Below are positions 16,762-24,405 of a stretch of DNA of 64,000 bases, piece after piece; position 1 is the first letter of the stretch, and each line of letters begins with the position of its first letter. The notes beneath the pieces were generated by a model. It was given only the letters and a program-made list of their open reading frames with translations, had not been told where the DNA came from and did no database searches. The position numbers and the translations under genes are program-made. This stretch comes from Pseudomonas sp. RSB 5.4 (GTDB lineage Bacteria > Pseudomonadota > Gammaproteobacteria > Pseudomonadales > Pseudomonadaceae), in NCBI RefSeq assembly GCF_037126175.1, contig NZ_CP146986.1:6076501-6140500 (forward strand), written 5' to 3'.

Positions 16762-17304
16762 TCAGGACGTCAGTTCGACCCCCACCTGCCACTGAAAGTA
16801 CCCCGCCACTTCACATTGCTGATTGACCAGCATGAACGTTAATCCGCACTGGACAGTGCCAGGTGTTTTCGGGGTGCAGGCCCAAAAATGATCGTCTGCC
16901 TTGCGGCTGCCCGGCACGGTGGGGGTTTCGGGGTTGGGCGAGGGGACGGTAAGGCCGGTGTGGATTTCCAGTTTGGGTACAGTAAGAACGCTGCTGTCAT
17001 CGACGGTCATGCGACAGGCCACCACGCTGTGCTCGGCGATCAGGCTGACGCTTCTGACGCGAAAGTGAACATCACGGTCCATCACGACTAAGACTTTGGT
17101 AGTGCTGTCATTTGTAACTATTTCTTTTGAGTTATTACCCGTGGCGAAAAAGATAAATCCATCGGCAATGTCTGTAGGGTTGGCGGGGTCCTGGCTGGGT
17201 GTTGGATAGTGCGCAAGCAGAGATTCGGCATCGACGATCAGCAATACATTCTGCGCGTTGTCGACGGTGGAAGAAGGGGAGGTGATCGGTTCGGAAGTCA
17301 TCAT
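16762..17304 (-). CDS. PixA/AidA family inclusion body protein (copy 2)
   Basis: A 180-residue protein resembling the gene next to it. Shared elements are the start NVLLIVDAESLLAHYP (cf. DILVSIDTETILKKYP), (T/S)-x-DPANPT, a GFIFFATGN segment, DDHFWACTPKTPGTVQCG, and a C-terminal CEVAGYFQWQV. These are features of the AidA/PixA family, first known as crystalline inclusion proteins of Photorhabdus and Xenorhabdus and as the quorum-regulated AidA of Burkholderia and Ralstonia. Biochemical function is unknown. It is probably in an operon with the upstream copy (121-base gap). ATG 17304 or 17301 could be the start; AAGGA fits both. Confidence 0.82.
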   Translation of the reverse strand: MMTSEPITSPSSTVDNAQNVLLIVDAESLLAHYPTPSQDPANPTDIADGFIFFATGNNSKEIVTNDSTTKVLVVMDRDVHFRVRSVSLIAEHSVVACRMTVDDSSVLTVPKLEIHTGLTVPSPNPETPTVPGSRKADDHFWACTPKTPGTVQCGLTFMLVNQQCEVAGYFQWQVGVELTS

Positions 17305-17425
17305 GGATTCCTTTCATGACGTCGCTAAACACTGGCGGCCGCATCGGTCAAGGCAAGACATCCTGATTCCGCCGGGCTGCATCGGATCGGTGGAGCCCCT
17401 CGTTGCCAAGGGGCTCGTTACAGGG

Positions 17426-17929
17426 TCAGTTGTGGATGGAGATGAACGGGTCCCACGAGCAGCAGCCGATGATCTGGCAGTTGCGGTCGACGATCAGGAA
17501 GTGGAAGTGATAGGTCACGCGGCCGCAATCCAGGGTCTCGGATGACCAGTAATGGTTGTCGACTTTCTGGCAGCTCGGCACAGATGGATTTTCCCGGTTT
17601 GGCACTGCAACGCACGCCGTGGCCTTGCGCGGTGAGGGTGGGGAGATCAGGTCGGCCCCCGCGTTGCCGATGAACTTGTAGAAAATTACCGCTTGTTCGA
17701 AGCTCTGCGACAGGCTGGTTTCACGCCAGCGGATCAGGTCGCCGACTTGCGCCTTGAGGTCCAGTTCACCACCGGCCTGGCCACTGACGACATTGTCCTG
17801 GTTGGTGACCATATACACATGATGCCAGTCGATCAGCGTGGGATTCTTCGGATCCTTGCTGATGTTTGGATACTTTTTCAAAATGGTTTCGGTGTCGATG
17901 GAAACCAGAATATCCGTAACTCGAGACAT
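17426..17929 (-). CDS. PixA/AidA family inclusion body protein (copy 1)
   Basis: A 167-residue protein with a strong ribosome-binding site (AAAGGAG) before ATG 17929. It reads DILVSIDTETILKKYPNISK, DPKNPTLIDWHHVYMVTNQD, then VGDLIRWRETSLS, DNHYWSSETLDCGRVTYHFHF and IIGCCSWDP. This is the standard PixA/AidA layout, with no signal peptide or membrane segment, so it should be cytoplasmic. It leads a tandem pair with the diverged copy downstream. Regulation is not visible, although relatives are quorum- or stationary-phase-controlled. Confidence 0.88.
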   Translation of the reverse strand: MSRVTDILVSIDTETILKKYPNISKDPKNPTLIDWHHVYMVTNQDNVVSGQAGGELDLKAQVGDLIRWRETSLSQSFEQAVIFYKFIGNAGADLISPPSPRKATACVAVPNRENPSVPSCQKVDNHYWSSETLDCGRVTYHFHFLIVDRNCQIIGCCSWDPFISIHN

Positions 17930-18302
17930 GGTGAGGCTCCTTTTTCATAGTGAGCGTCGGACTGCAATCCAGGCACGACGACGCTTGCTTGCCGTATGGC
18001 TTTTGCGAGCACACTACTGGGGGAACCCATCGGTCATGAGAGACGCGCAGGCCGTGCTCCTTGCACGAAATCAGATGAGTCGGGTTCCTTCCGACTGCCG
18101 CAAATTGACTATAGGTTTGATTTTTTAGCTGTCAAAAATGCGTGTTAATGGTTCGACGGACGGTCGTTGATTGCATAAGAATCGCCCAATTGGCGATAAG
18201 CAGCCCGCCCGCTGACATCGTTTGCAATCAGTCGCTCTGGAACTGCTCGCATGGCTGCCTGTATTGTGACGAACCGCTGAAGTGTCCCGACAGGAGAACG
18301 CA
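17930..18302. other. intergenic region between pixA-like and tam genes
   Basis: These 373 bases separate divergent genes and must hold both promoters. The stretch around 18105-18150 is A+T-rich compared with its surroundings. I see no RNA gene, repeat or coding frame with a credible start in it. Confidence 0.5.
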
Positions 18303-19073
18303 ATGAGTTGGTCCGCCAGACAATACGTCGCTTTCGAAGATGAACGCACCCGCCCGGCCCGTGATCTGCTGGCGGCGATCCCCACGGTTCAGGCGCGATC
18401 GGTGGTCGATATCGGTTGCGGCCCGGGTAACTCCACCGAGCTGCTGGTGCCGCGTTTTGAGCAGGCCCAGATCAGGGGCCTCGACAGTTCGCCGGACATG
18501 GTCAACGCCGCGCGCAAGCGCCTGCCGCAGTTGCAGTTCGAGGTCGCAGAAATCGATAGTTGGGCAGATCAAGGCCCGTTCGATGTGATTTTCGCCAACG
18601 CGGTGTTGCAGTGGGTACCGGATCACGCGACGTTGCTGCCGGCGCTGGTGGGTAAGCTGTCGGACGGTGGCAGTCTGGCGATCCAGATGCCGGACAACCT
18701 CAACGAACCTTCCCATCGACTGATGCGCGAAGTTGCCGCCAACGGCCCGTGGGCCGCGAAACTGGCAGGCGCCGCCGGACAGCGCACCGACATGGCCAGC
18801 GCCAGCGAGTACTTCTCGATGTTGCGTCCGCACTGCTCGCGGGTCGATGTGTGGCGCACCACCTATCACCATCAGTTGTCCGGTGGCGCGGCGGGAATCG
18901 TGGAGTGGTTCAAGGGCAGTGGCTTGATTCCGTTTCTGAGCCCGCTGAGCGAAGAGGAGCAGGCGCGGTATCTGCAGCAGTATCTGGCGGCTGTTGCCCA
19001 GGCGTATCCGGCGTTGCCTGATGGTTCGGTGCTGTTGCCGTTTCCACGGCTATTTATCGTCGCGACTCGCTAA
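18303..19073 (+). CDS. tam: trans-aconitate 2-methyltransferase
   Basis: A 256-residue class I SAM-dependent methyltransferase starting at ATG 18303 (CAGGAGAA upstream). The SAM motif is DIGCGPG at residues 36-42, followed by GLDSSPDM (acidic loop), and FDVIFANAVLQWVPDH, QMPDNLNEPSH, and SEYFSMLRP typical of Tam. Tam methylates trans-aconitate, a spontaneous product of cis-aconitate that inhibits aconitase, in the cytoplasm. The length agrees with the family (about 255). It is a single gene followed by a family-C inverted repeat. Confidence 0.9.
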   Translation: MSWSARQYVAFEDERTRPARDLLAAIPTVQARSVVDIGCGPGNSTELLVPRFEQAQIRGLDSSPDMVNAARKRLPQLQFEVAEIDSWADQGPFDVIFANAVLQWVPDHATLLPALVGKLSDGGSLAIQMPDNLNEPSHRLMREVAANGPWAAKLAGAAGQRTDMASASEYFSMLRPHCSRVDVWRTTYHHQLSGGAAGIVEWFKGSGLIPFLSPLSEEEQARYLQQYLAAVAQAYPALPDGSVLLPFPRLFIVATR

Positions 19074-19089
19074 AGGCAAACAACAATTC

Positions 19090-19183
19090 TGTGGCGAGGG
19101 AGCTTGCTCCCGCTGGACTGCGAAGCAGGCCCAAGGTCTTCGGGGCACTTCGCGCCCCAGCGGGAGCAAGCTCCCTCGCCACA
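19090..19183. repeat. inverted repeat (family C)
   Basis: Arms beginning TGTGGCGAGGGAGCTTGCTC (19090) pair with the complementary arm ending at 19183, separated by about 40 bases. The same arms occur at 29090-29222 with a different, longer centre. It lies between convergent genes. Confidence 0.88.
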
Positions 19184-19199
19184 ATGCATGTTTCGCGGG

Positions 19200-19928
19200 T
19201 TAGCGCTGCACCGCCACCAACATCATCATCGGCCGTTCCCGCTCTTCAGCCAGCGCCGGTTGCGCCGCCACCTCCACATCGCTCGGCCCCCATTCGTTGA
19301 CATGGCGAATGGCAAAACCCGCCGCAATCAACGAATTCAACAGCGTGCCCATCGTGCGGTGCTGCTTGATCACCCCTTCGGCCAGCCAGTTGGTCACCCG
19401 TTCGCCTTCCATCTGATAACTGTCCAGCGGCCAGCGCTTGCGACCGTCGCTGTCGATCAACCAGCCCGGATTGCGCGGGGCCATGAAGATCGGGTGTTCG
19501 ATGGAGAACACAAAATGCGAACCCGGTTTCAACGCTGCGTACAGATGAGCGAACAGCCCTGGCAGATCCTTGATGTAATGCAGCGCCAGTGAACTGTAGG
19601 CGAGATCGAAACTGCACACTGGGAGATCGAGATGCTCAAGATCGGCGCGTTCATAGCGGATGTTCGCCGCCCCAGTGGTTTCGCGCGCGCGCTCCAGCAT
19701 CTTTTCCGAGACATCCAGCCCCAGCACATGGGCGGCGCCTTGGTCACTGGCCCAACGGCTGAACCAGCCATAGCCGCAGCCGAGGTCGACCACATTAAGA
19801 TCATGCATAGACGGCAACAGCGCTTTTAGCGCCGGCCATTCCGGCGCGGCATCGAGACCGCCGATCGAGCGGTTCATCTGGCTGTAACCCTGAAAAAATT
19901 CCGGGTCGTCGTAAATGTTTTGCGTCAT
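19200..19928 (-). CDS. class I SAM-dependent methyltransferase
   Basis: A 242-residue methyltransferase. SAM motif I is VVDLGCGYG (48-54), the acidic end of strand 2 is GLDVSEKML, and FDLAYSSLALHYIKD is motif IV. Later text FSIEHPIFMAP and WLIDSDGRKRWPLDSY resembles small-molecule methyltransferases of the UbiE/Methyltransf_11 type common in Pseudomonas. The substrate is unknown. It stands alone on the minus strand, and only a weak ribosome-binding site precedes ATG 19928. Confidence 0.82.
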   Translation of the reverse strand: MTQNIYDDPEFFQGYSQMNRSIGGLDAAPEWPALKALLPSMHDLNVVDLGCGYGWFSRWASDQGAAHVLGLDVSEKMLERARETTGAANIRYERADLEHLDLPVCSFDLAYSSLALHYIKDLPGLFAHLYAALKPGSHFVFSIEHPIFMAPRNPGWLIDSDGRKRWPLDSYQMEGERVTNWLAEGVIKQHRTMGTLLNSLIAAGFAIRHVNEWGPSDVEVAAQPALAEERERPMMMLVAVQR

Positions 19929-20157
19929 GAGTGAGTTGCTCTTTTGAGTTCGGTCATCAGCGGCACAGTGGCCGCGCCATGGAGTCCCTCGAAAGTCAAA
20001 ACGCGTATTCGTCGATGGCCGCGCAGGGGGAGGGTGGTGGGTGAAGTGGGAATCCTACTGGGTCGTGGGGACGGAGAGAACCGTGGGTGTGTTGTGGATC
20101 TGTAATGTCGGAAAAATCTTCAGGGTTTCAAAAAATGTGATTTGCAAGGATATGCAG

Positions 20158-21417
20158 TCATCGCAACAGCTTGATGTTGTGATCAATTCGGCTTTGAATG
20201 GTGCGCAGGGTTTCCTGAGTGATCACGCCAGGATAAAGATCATTTGCCACAGTCGAGAATTGGCTGGATACGTCGCAAAAGCGCTCAATGATAACTCCTG
20301 CCTCATAGGCACCCACCTCCGCTTCTTCTGCCAGTCCAAGCATGGCCTTTCGGCCGATTTCCAGCGCTTCGCCCATCACATCCATCTGGTGATACCCACC
20401 CGGCCCCTCGCAAAAGGTCACATCGTAGGCCGGGGCTAATTTCCAATCGCCAGTTCGCGACATGGTGTAGGCAAAGTTCTTGGGATGATCATCCCGGTTG
20501 TGGAACGCAACGTTGAAAACAGCACGCTCGAACGCCCGTGCTTTTTCACGTACATCATTGGTACATCTTTGGGTGGCGCGCAGGAAGTTGACATAGTCCA
20601 ATGCTCCCGGAGAGCGAAAATCTGCACCGGTAAAGGCTGCGAGGCTTTGCATGGGGACGCGTAGTCCGTCTTGTCGATCAAACCGTCTGCTGGCGAAGGC
20701 AGCCATTCCATCTGACAGACTGAAGTACTGCGTATCCGGCGTTTGAATGCCGCAGAGGCGCAAGCAAGCGGCATACACCATTTCGATGGCGCACACTTCG
20801 GAATGTTCGTGTTGAGCAGGGAATTTCACCAGCCATGCTTCAAAACCTGGAGTGGCAGCTGTGGTGAACGTCCCGGTGTCGGGGGCGCGATAGACCAGAG
20901 CCTTGGGTCTGGCACCTTGCGGAGAGCCTCCAACCAGCAGCAACTTCTGAAGAAGCTCGCCCCCTTCACCTTTCAGCACTTGCTGCACTTCGGCTGCAAG
21001 TAACTCAATGGGAACATGCATTTGTGGTTCTAGTACTTCAGGTGCCACAGGCTTGAACGACATGGCACCCATGGCATTGTTGCCGATGTAGGCCAGTCGC
21101 TCCAAAGGTCCGATACGTGCGGGATTCAGGCCGCGACGTTTGAATAGACGATCCATCAGCAGCATGCCCCAGCCGTCGGGCAGCGAGTCATAGACGGGGC
21201 CTGGCAATCCCAACTGATGTGGCGGGAAATCCCGACTTAATTTGGCGCCTTGCAAAGGAAGTTTCAGGGACGAAAGTTCGAGTCCTCTTTTTTTCGCTTC
21301 GTCGCTGTACTCAAACACCACCAGCGGACGGCCGGTCAGCGCTGCGGTGGAAGCCAGTGTGCCCCACCGCCAATGTTCACCCCAGCCCTCGTAGTAGACG
21401 TCTACTTTCTCAAGCAT
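20158..21417 (-). CDS. hipA: HipA family serine/threonine kinase toxin
   Basis: A 419-residue protein. The open frame runs to 21618, but ATG 21417 overlaps the antitoxin end by 8 bases and gives the family start. HipA signatures are present: the regulatory loop GGSPQGARPK (163-172, with the autophosphorylation-type serine S165), the ATP lysine in WLVKFP (K198), the catalytic NRDDHPKN (307-314, Asp309) and the metal-binding AYDV that follows. Relatives phosphorylate aminoacyl-tRNA synthetases such as GltX and cause growth arrest. All key residues are present, so it looks active. It is transcribed after its HTH antitoxin. Confidence 0.9.
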   Translation of the reverse strand: MLEKVDVYYEGWGEHWRWGTLASTAALTGRPLVVFEYSDEAKKRGLELSSLKLPLQGAKLSRDFPPHQLGLPGPVYDSLPDGWGMLLMDRLFKRRGLNPARIGPLERLAYIGNNAMGAMSFKPVAPEVLEPQMHVPIELLAAEVQQVLKGEGGELLQKLLLVGGSPQGARPKALVYRAPDTGTFTTAATPGFEAWLVKFPAQHEHSEVCAIEMVYAACLRLCGIQTPDTQYFSLSDGMAAFASRRFDRQDGLRVPMQSLAAFTGADFRSPGALDYVNFLRATQRCTNDVREKARAFERAVFNVAFHNRDDHPKNFAYTMSRTGDWKLAPAYDVTFCEGPGGYHQMDVMGEALEIGRKAMLGLAEEAEVGAYEAGVIIERFCDVSSQFSTVANDLYPGVITQETLRTIQSRIDHNIKLLR

Positions 21418-21727
21418 TGTCGGATTTCCTTTTGATGCGGTAACGCTTGGCACTGTTTTCGTAGCGCAGGATGTCGTCCAGAGTTTCAAGCTTTGGCAAG
21501 AACAGGTTTTCGAGTTCCTTACTGCGCCCAAGTACCATGGCAACGCGTACCAGATTTTCGAAGCCCACATTACGCCCGGCTTCAAGATTGGATACCGTAT
21601 TGGTTCCGATGCCGGCACGTGCGGCCACGTCCGCTTGTGTCATTTCCAGAGCGAGTCGATCAGTGCGTAGACGTTCACAGATCCGCTTGACGATCTCACT
21701 TGGCTTGCTAAGGCTTAAATCCAACAT
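21410..21727 (-). CDS. hipB: HipB-like XRE antitoxin
   Basis: A 105-residue protein with an HTH_3 domain at about residues 15-70 (RLALEMTQADVAARAGIGTNTVSNLEAGRNV). The C-terminal tail (LETLDDILRYENSAKRYRIKRKSDNA) is basic. It overlaps the start of hipA by 8 bases, the usual antitoxin-first order, so translation is coupled. It should bind its own promoter region (upstream of 21727) and neutralise HipA by complex formation. No clear palindrome was identified by eye. Confidence 0.88.
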   Translation of the reverse strand: MLDLSLSKPSEIVKRICERLRTDRLALEMTQADVAARAGIGTNTVSNLEAGRNVGFENLVRVAMVLGRSKELENLFLPKLETLDDILRYENSAKRYRIKRKSDNA

Positions 21728-21939
21728 AATGGGTCTTACACCTCAAAAGCTACTTTAAAGCCGGTAATTCTGGATTTATCCAGGAACTTGTCATCCATGC
21801 ACTATTCCTGATTATTGTGGCTTATCTTTTGAAAATCGCAATAACCCACAGAAAAATGGAATTATCCAAATTTGGGTTGAGGAGAGGTTCGAGTCAGGAG
21901 AATCATCATTCATGGTGTGTTCCCACAAATCCCGGACAC

Positions 21940-21968
21940 AAAAAAACCGGCCCTGTAGGCCGGTTTTT
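21940..21968. terminator. bidirectional terminator downstream of tRNA-Gly
   Basis: AAAAAAACCGGCC-CTGTA-GGCCGGTTTTT is a perfect hairpin with A and T tracts on either side. It lies about 50 bases past the 3' end of the minus-strand tRNA-Gly. Confidence 0.88.
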
Positions 21969-22015
21969 CTGTTTCTGCATCCCCCGTCATAACCTCGACG
22001 TGAGACCCGATTGAG

Positions 22016-22089
22016 TGGAGCGGGTAGAGGGAATCGAACCCTCAACTAAAGCTTGGGAAGCTTTCGTTTTGCCACTAAACTATACCCGC
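22016..22089 (-). tRNA. tRNA-Gly (anticodon CCC)
   Basis: On the minus strand the 74 bases fold as a tRNA. The acceptor is GCGGGTA paired with TACCCGC, followed by T and an encoded CCA. The D-arm contains AGTTTAGTGGCAAAAC, the anticodon stem AAAGC/GCTTT carries the loop TTCCCAA (anticodon CCC), and the T-arm has GGTTCGATTCC. It reads the GGG glycine codon. The gene is monocistronic, with a promoter-like sequence upstream and a terminator downstream. Confidence 0.95.
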
Positions 22090-22103
22090 TCAGAGCGGCT
22101 GAC

Positions 22104-22132
22104 TTTGTACCAGAGTCGGGCGCGGATTTGAA
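22104..22132 (-). promoter_or_regulatory. candidate sigma-70 promoter of tRNA-Gly
   Basis: On the minus strand, TTCAAA and TACAAA are separated by 17 bp, and the -10 box ends 14 bases before the tRNA 5' end. The match to consensus is moderate. Confidence 0.45.
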
Positions 22133-22247
22133 GTTTTTCTTTTGCCCGCAGCGCGTTACAGCATTGAAAACGGTCATTCGCGGGCGAATCTGCAGGTAAT
22201 CAGCGCTGGCTTCTCAGCCCCACAGACTCGCTCGCGACGACGCTTTT

Positions 22248-23132
22248 TCAAATGGCCGATGCATGGTGATCCTGGACGAACGAGTAACGCGTTCGGCTCG
22301 ACTGCTGTGACGGTTTCAGGAAACCAAGCAGGGCGTTCTGGCTGTCACGGCAAGCCGCCTTGTGCTCCATGTCGAGAAAATGCCCGGTGGCCTGCAGCGT
22401 GGTGAAGGTGCTTTGTGCCACGTGGTTACCGAATATCCGTGCGTCTTCGGCGGCGGTGTACTCATCCCATTCGCCGTTGAGGAACAGCACCGGCACGTTG
22501 ATCCTTTTCGCCGCATTCAGGTAGCACTGACGATCACTGTGCAACACGTCGTTGATGTGAAAGTGCATCTGCCCGTATTCGTGCTCGGCCAGACTGCTGA
22601 CGTGGCGATAGTTGAAGCGCTTGAACAGTGACGGCAGGTGTTTGCCGATGGTGTTGTTGACCAGGTGCCCGACCCGATCGCCGTCGCGCTGGCCGAGGTA
22701 ATCGACACCGCGCTCCAGGTAATCCAGCATGTGCGCGTTGATCACCGGCGAGAACGAACTGATCACGGCTTTTTCGATGCGCCGCGGCTGGTGGGCCAAG
22801 GCGACCAGGGTGGCCGCGCCGCCCCAGGAAAACGACAGCACGTGTTCGGCACCGAAATGGTCGATCAACTCCAGCAGAATCTGCCCTTCGACTTCCTTCG
22901 TCAGATGTTTCTCGTGGCGGTTGTGGATTTTCGACCTGCCCGCATAGGGCTGGTCGTAGCAAACCACGTTGAATTGCGGGTGCAGATTTTTCACGGTTTG
23001 AGCAAACGACGCAGTCGTGGCCATCGAGCCGTTGACCAGGATGATGGTCTTTTCTGCGGCGTCTGCGCGATAGAACTCCGTGTAAACCCGATACTGACCC
23101 TGTATATCCAGCACAGCGATTTCTGGCCTCAT
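22248..23132 (-). CDS. phaG: PhaG, (R)-3-hydroxyacyl-ACP thioesterase/transacylase
   Basis: A 294-residue alpha/beta-hydrolase. ATG 23132 is preceded by AGGAG and gives the PhaG N-terminus MRPEIAVLDIQGQYRVYTEF; an open extension to 23228 is unsupported. The nucleophile elbow is SFSWGGA, and DEYT-AEDAR and GHFLDMEHK supply the late acid and histidine regions. PhaG links fatty acid synthesis to medium-chain polyhydroxyalkanoate by releasing 3-hydroxyacyl groups from ACP. The related RhlA supplies rhamnolipid precursors, but no rhlB follows, and the sequence reads closer to PhaG. It is a single gene, away from any PHA polymerase cluster. Confidence 0.88.
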   Translation of the reverse strand: MRPEIAVLDIQGQYRVYTEFYRADAAEKTIILVNGSMATTASFAQTVKNLHPQFNVVCYDQPYAGRSKIHNRHEKHLTKEVEGQILLELIDHFGAEHVLSFSWGGAATLVALAHQPRRIEKAVISSFSPVINAHMLDYLERGVDYLGQRDGDRVGHLVNNTIGKHLPSLFKRFNYRHVSSLAEHEYGQMHFHINDVLHSDRQCYLNAAKRINVPVLFLNGEWDEYTAAEDARIFGNHVAQSTFTTLQATGHFLDMEHKAACRDSQNALLGFLKPSQQSSRTRYSFVQDHHASAI

Positions 23133-23448
23133 GTCATAAGACTCCTGGCAAGCAAGCGGGTATGCGCGCAAATAGAGATTGCACGAGCTTTGTGACAGGT
23201 AGGCATACGCCTGGAGTTTGGGGCCCATGTCGATCCGGAACGGCAGGTCGACGGGTATTATTATTGGCGGGCAGTCTGCCGGGGGAGGTGGAGCCTTTGA
23301 GGCTCTCTACCGGCAAAAAGGTTGCTTGGATGTACTGCGTGACTCATCGGTCACAATTTGGCCGACGTCCTGATTCAAGCAGGGGGATCAGGATCGCGCA
23401 AGTGCCGTTGGTGAATTGTTCGACAACTTCTGCTGAGCGGTCGCCGGC
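23133..23448. other. region between phaG and the pseudouridine synthase gene
   Basis: These 316 bases should hold the phaG promoter (minus strand). Visible features are an inverted repeat GTGAC-TCATCG-GTCAC at 23339-23354, which could be an operator, and a small stem GAGCC-TTTGA-GGCTC at 23291-23305. No coding frame here has a credible start. Confidence 0.45.
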
Positions 23449-24141
23449 TTAGAACAAATGGATCTCTTCGGTGCGCAATGCGCGGTACTCGCCCGGTTTT
23501 AGCGCGTTATCGAGCAACAGCGGGCCCATGGATTCGCGGTGCAGGCGCAACACTTTGTTGTTGAAGTGACCAAACATGCGCTTCACCTGATGGTATCGAC
23601 CCTCGACGATGCTCAGACGCGCCGCCCTCGGGCCGAGCACTTCGAGTTGCGCCGGTTGCGTGGTCAGGTTTTCGAAGGCGAAGTAGATGCCCTCGGCAAA
23701 CGTGACTGCATACTCCGGCCCGATCTCCTGTTCGGTCTCGACGTAATAGACCTTCGGCAGTTTGGTCTGCGGTTGGGTCAGCCGTCGCGACCAGCCGCCA
23801 TCGTTGGTGATCAGCATCAGCCCGGTGGTGTTGAAGTCGAGGCGACCGGCGATGTGCAGGTCGTCCTTGTCCGGCTCGTGGATCAGATCGAGCACGGTCG
23901 GGTGCTGCGGATCGCGGGTGGCGCTGACGCACCCCGGCGGTTTGTGCAGCATGAAGTAGCGCGCCGGTTTACCCGGTTGCAGCAACTCCTCATCGACTTC
24001 GACGCGGCTGAATTCCAGCACCTCGCTGTGCGGGTCGCTGACGATTTCTCCGTCGATCCGCACACGCTTTTCCACCAGCAACAGGCGAACCTGCTGACGG
24101 TTGTAGCGGGGCAGGTTGCTGAGGAAACGGTCGACGCGCAT
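23449..24141 (-). CDS. rsuA: RsuA-type 16S rRNA pseudouridine synthase
   Basis: A 230-residue protein. An N-terminal S4 RNA-binding domain (MRVDRFLSNL...RQQVRLLLVEKRVRIDGEIV, about 1-60) is followed by the RsuA/RluB/E/F catalytic domain with the active-site motif HIAGRLDFNTTGLMLITND (Asp nucleophile) and the later RYHQVKRMFGHFNNKV. The S4 plus RsuA layout and length fit the enzyme that makes pseudouridine 516 of 16S rRNA. A related RluE/RluF activity cannot be excluded. It is a single gene upstream of phaG. Confidence 0.85.
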   Translation of the reverse strand: MRVDRFLSNLPRYNRQQVRLLLVEKRVRIDGEIVSDPHSEVLEFSRVEVDEELLQPGKPARYFMLHKPPGCVSATRDPQHPTVLDLIHEPDKDDLHIAGRLDFNTTGLMLITNDGGWSRRLTQPQTKLPKVYYVETEQEIGPEYAVTFAEGIYFAFENLTTQPAQLEVLGPRAARLSIVEGRYHQVKRMFGHFNNKVLRLHRESMGPLLLDNALKPGEYRALRTEEIHLF

Positions 24142-24174
24142 GGTCAGGAATCGGCGGATAAAGGGGCGCGTATC

Positions 24175-24405
24175 TTACGGGATCGGCCGCGCCGCTGCTT
24201 GCAGTTGCGCCTCGACCTGCGCGCAGCGCGGGCACAGGCAGGATTTATTGCGCAGTTCGGCCGGCAGGGCTTCGAGCACTGCCGGGTCGATGCTCACGCC
24301 ATAGCACCAGCAAGCCTGGTCGGCGGTGCGCGGGTCGGCCAGGGTGCAGTCGTTGCGGGCGCCGCAGGCCGGGCAGAGGTCGGGTTTAGCGTCGGTATCA
24401 GGCAT
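24175..24405 (-). CDS. cysteine-rich CWC family protein
   Basis: A 76-residue protein from ATG 24405. It has a zinc-ribbon-like set of cysteines, CPACGARNDC near the start, then CWCYGVSID and CLCPRCA near the end, matching the CWC family (named for its Cys-Trp-Cys motif). Function is unknown; metal binding is likely. Its start lies 8 bases inside the 3' end of the diguanylate cyclase gene, so translation is coupled to that gene. There is no separate ribosome-binding site. Confidence 0.8.
   Translation of the reverse strand: MPDTDAKPDLCPACGARNDCTLADPRTADQACWCYGVSIDPAVLEALPAELRNKSCLCPRCAQVEAQLQAAARPIP

Noticed and set aside
22016..22089. tRNA-Gly examined as an integration site for hipBA
   Set aside because: No duplicate of the tRNA 3' end was found near 20158-21730, and no integrase is present.
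22248..23132. Considered as rhlA
   Set aside because: There is no rhlB or rhlR/I nearby, and the N-terminus and motifs read as PhaG.
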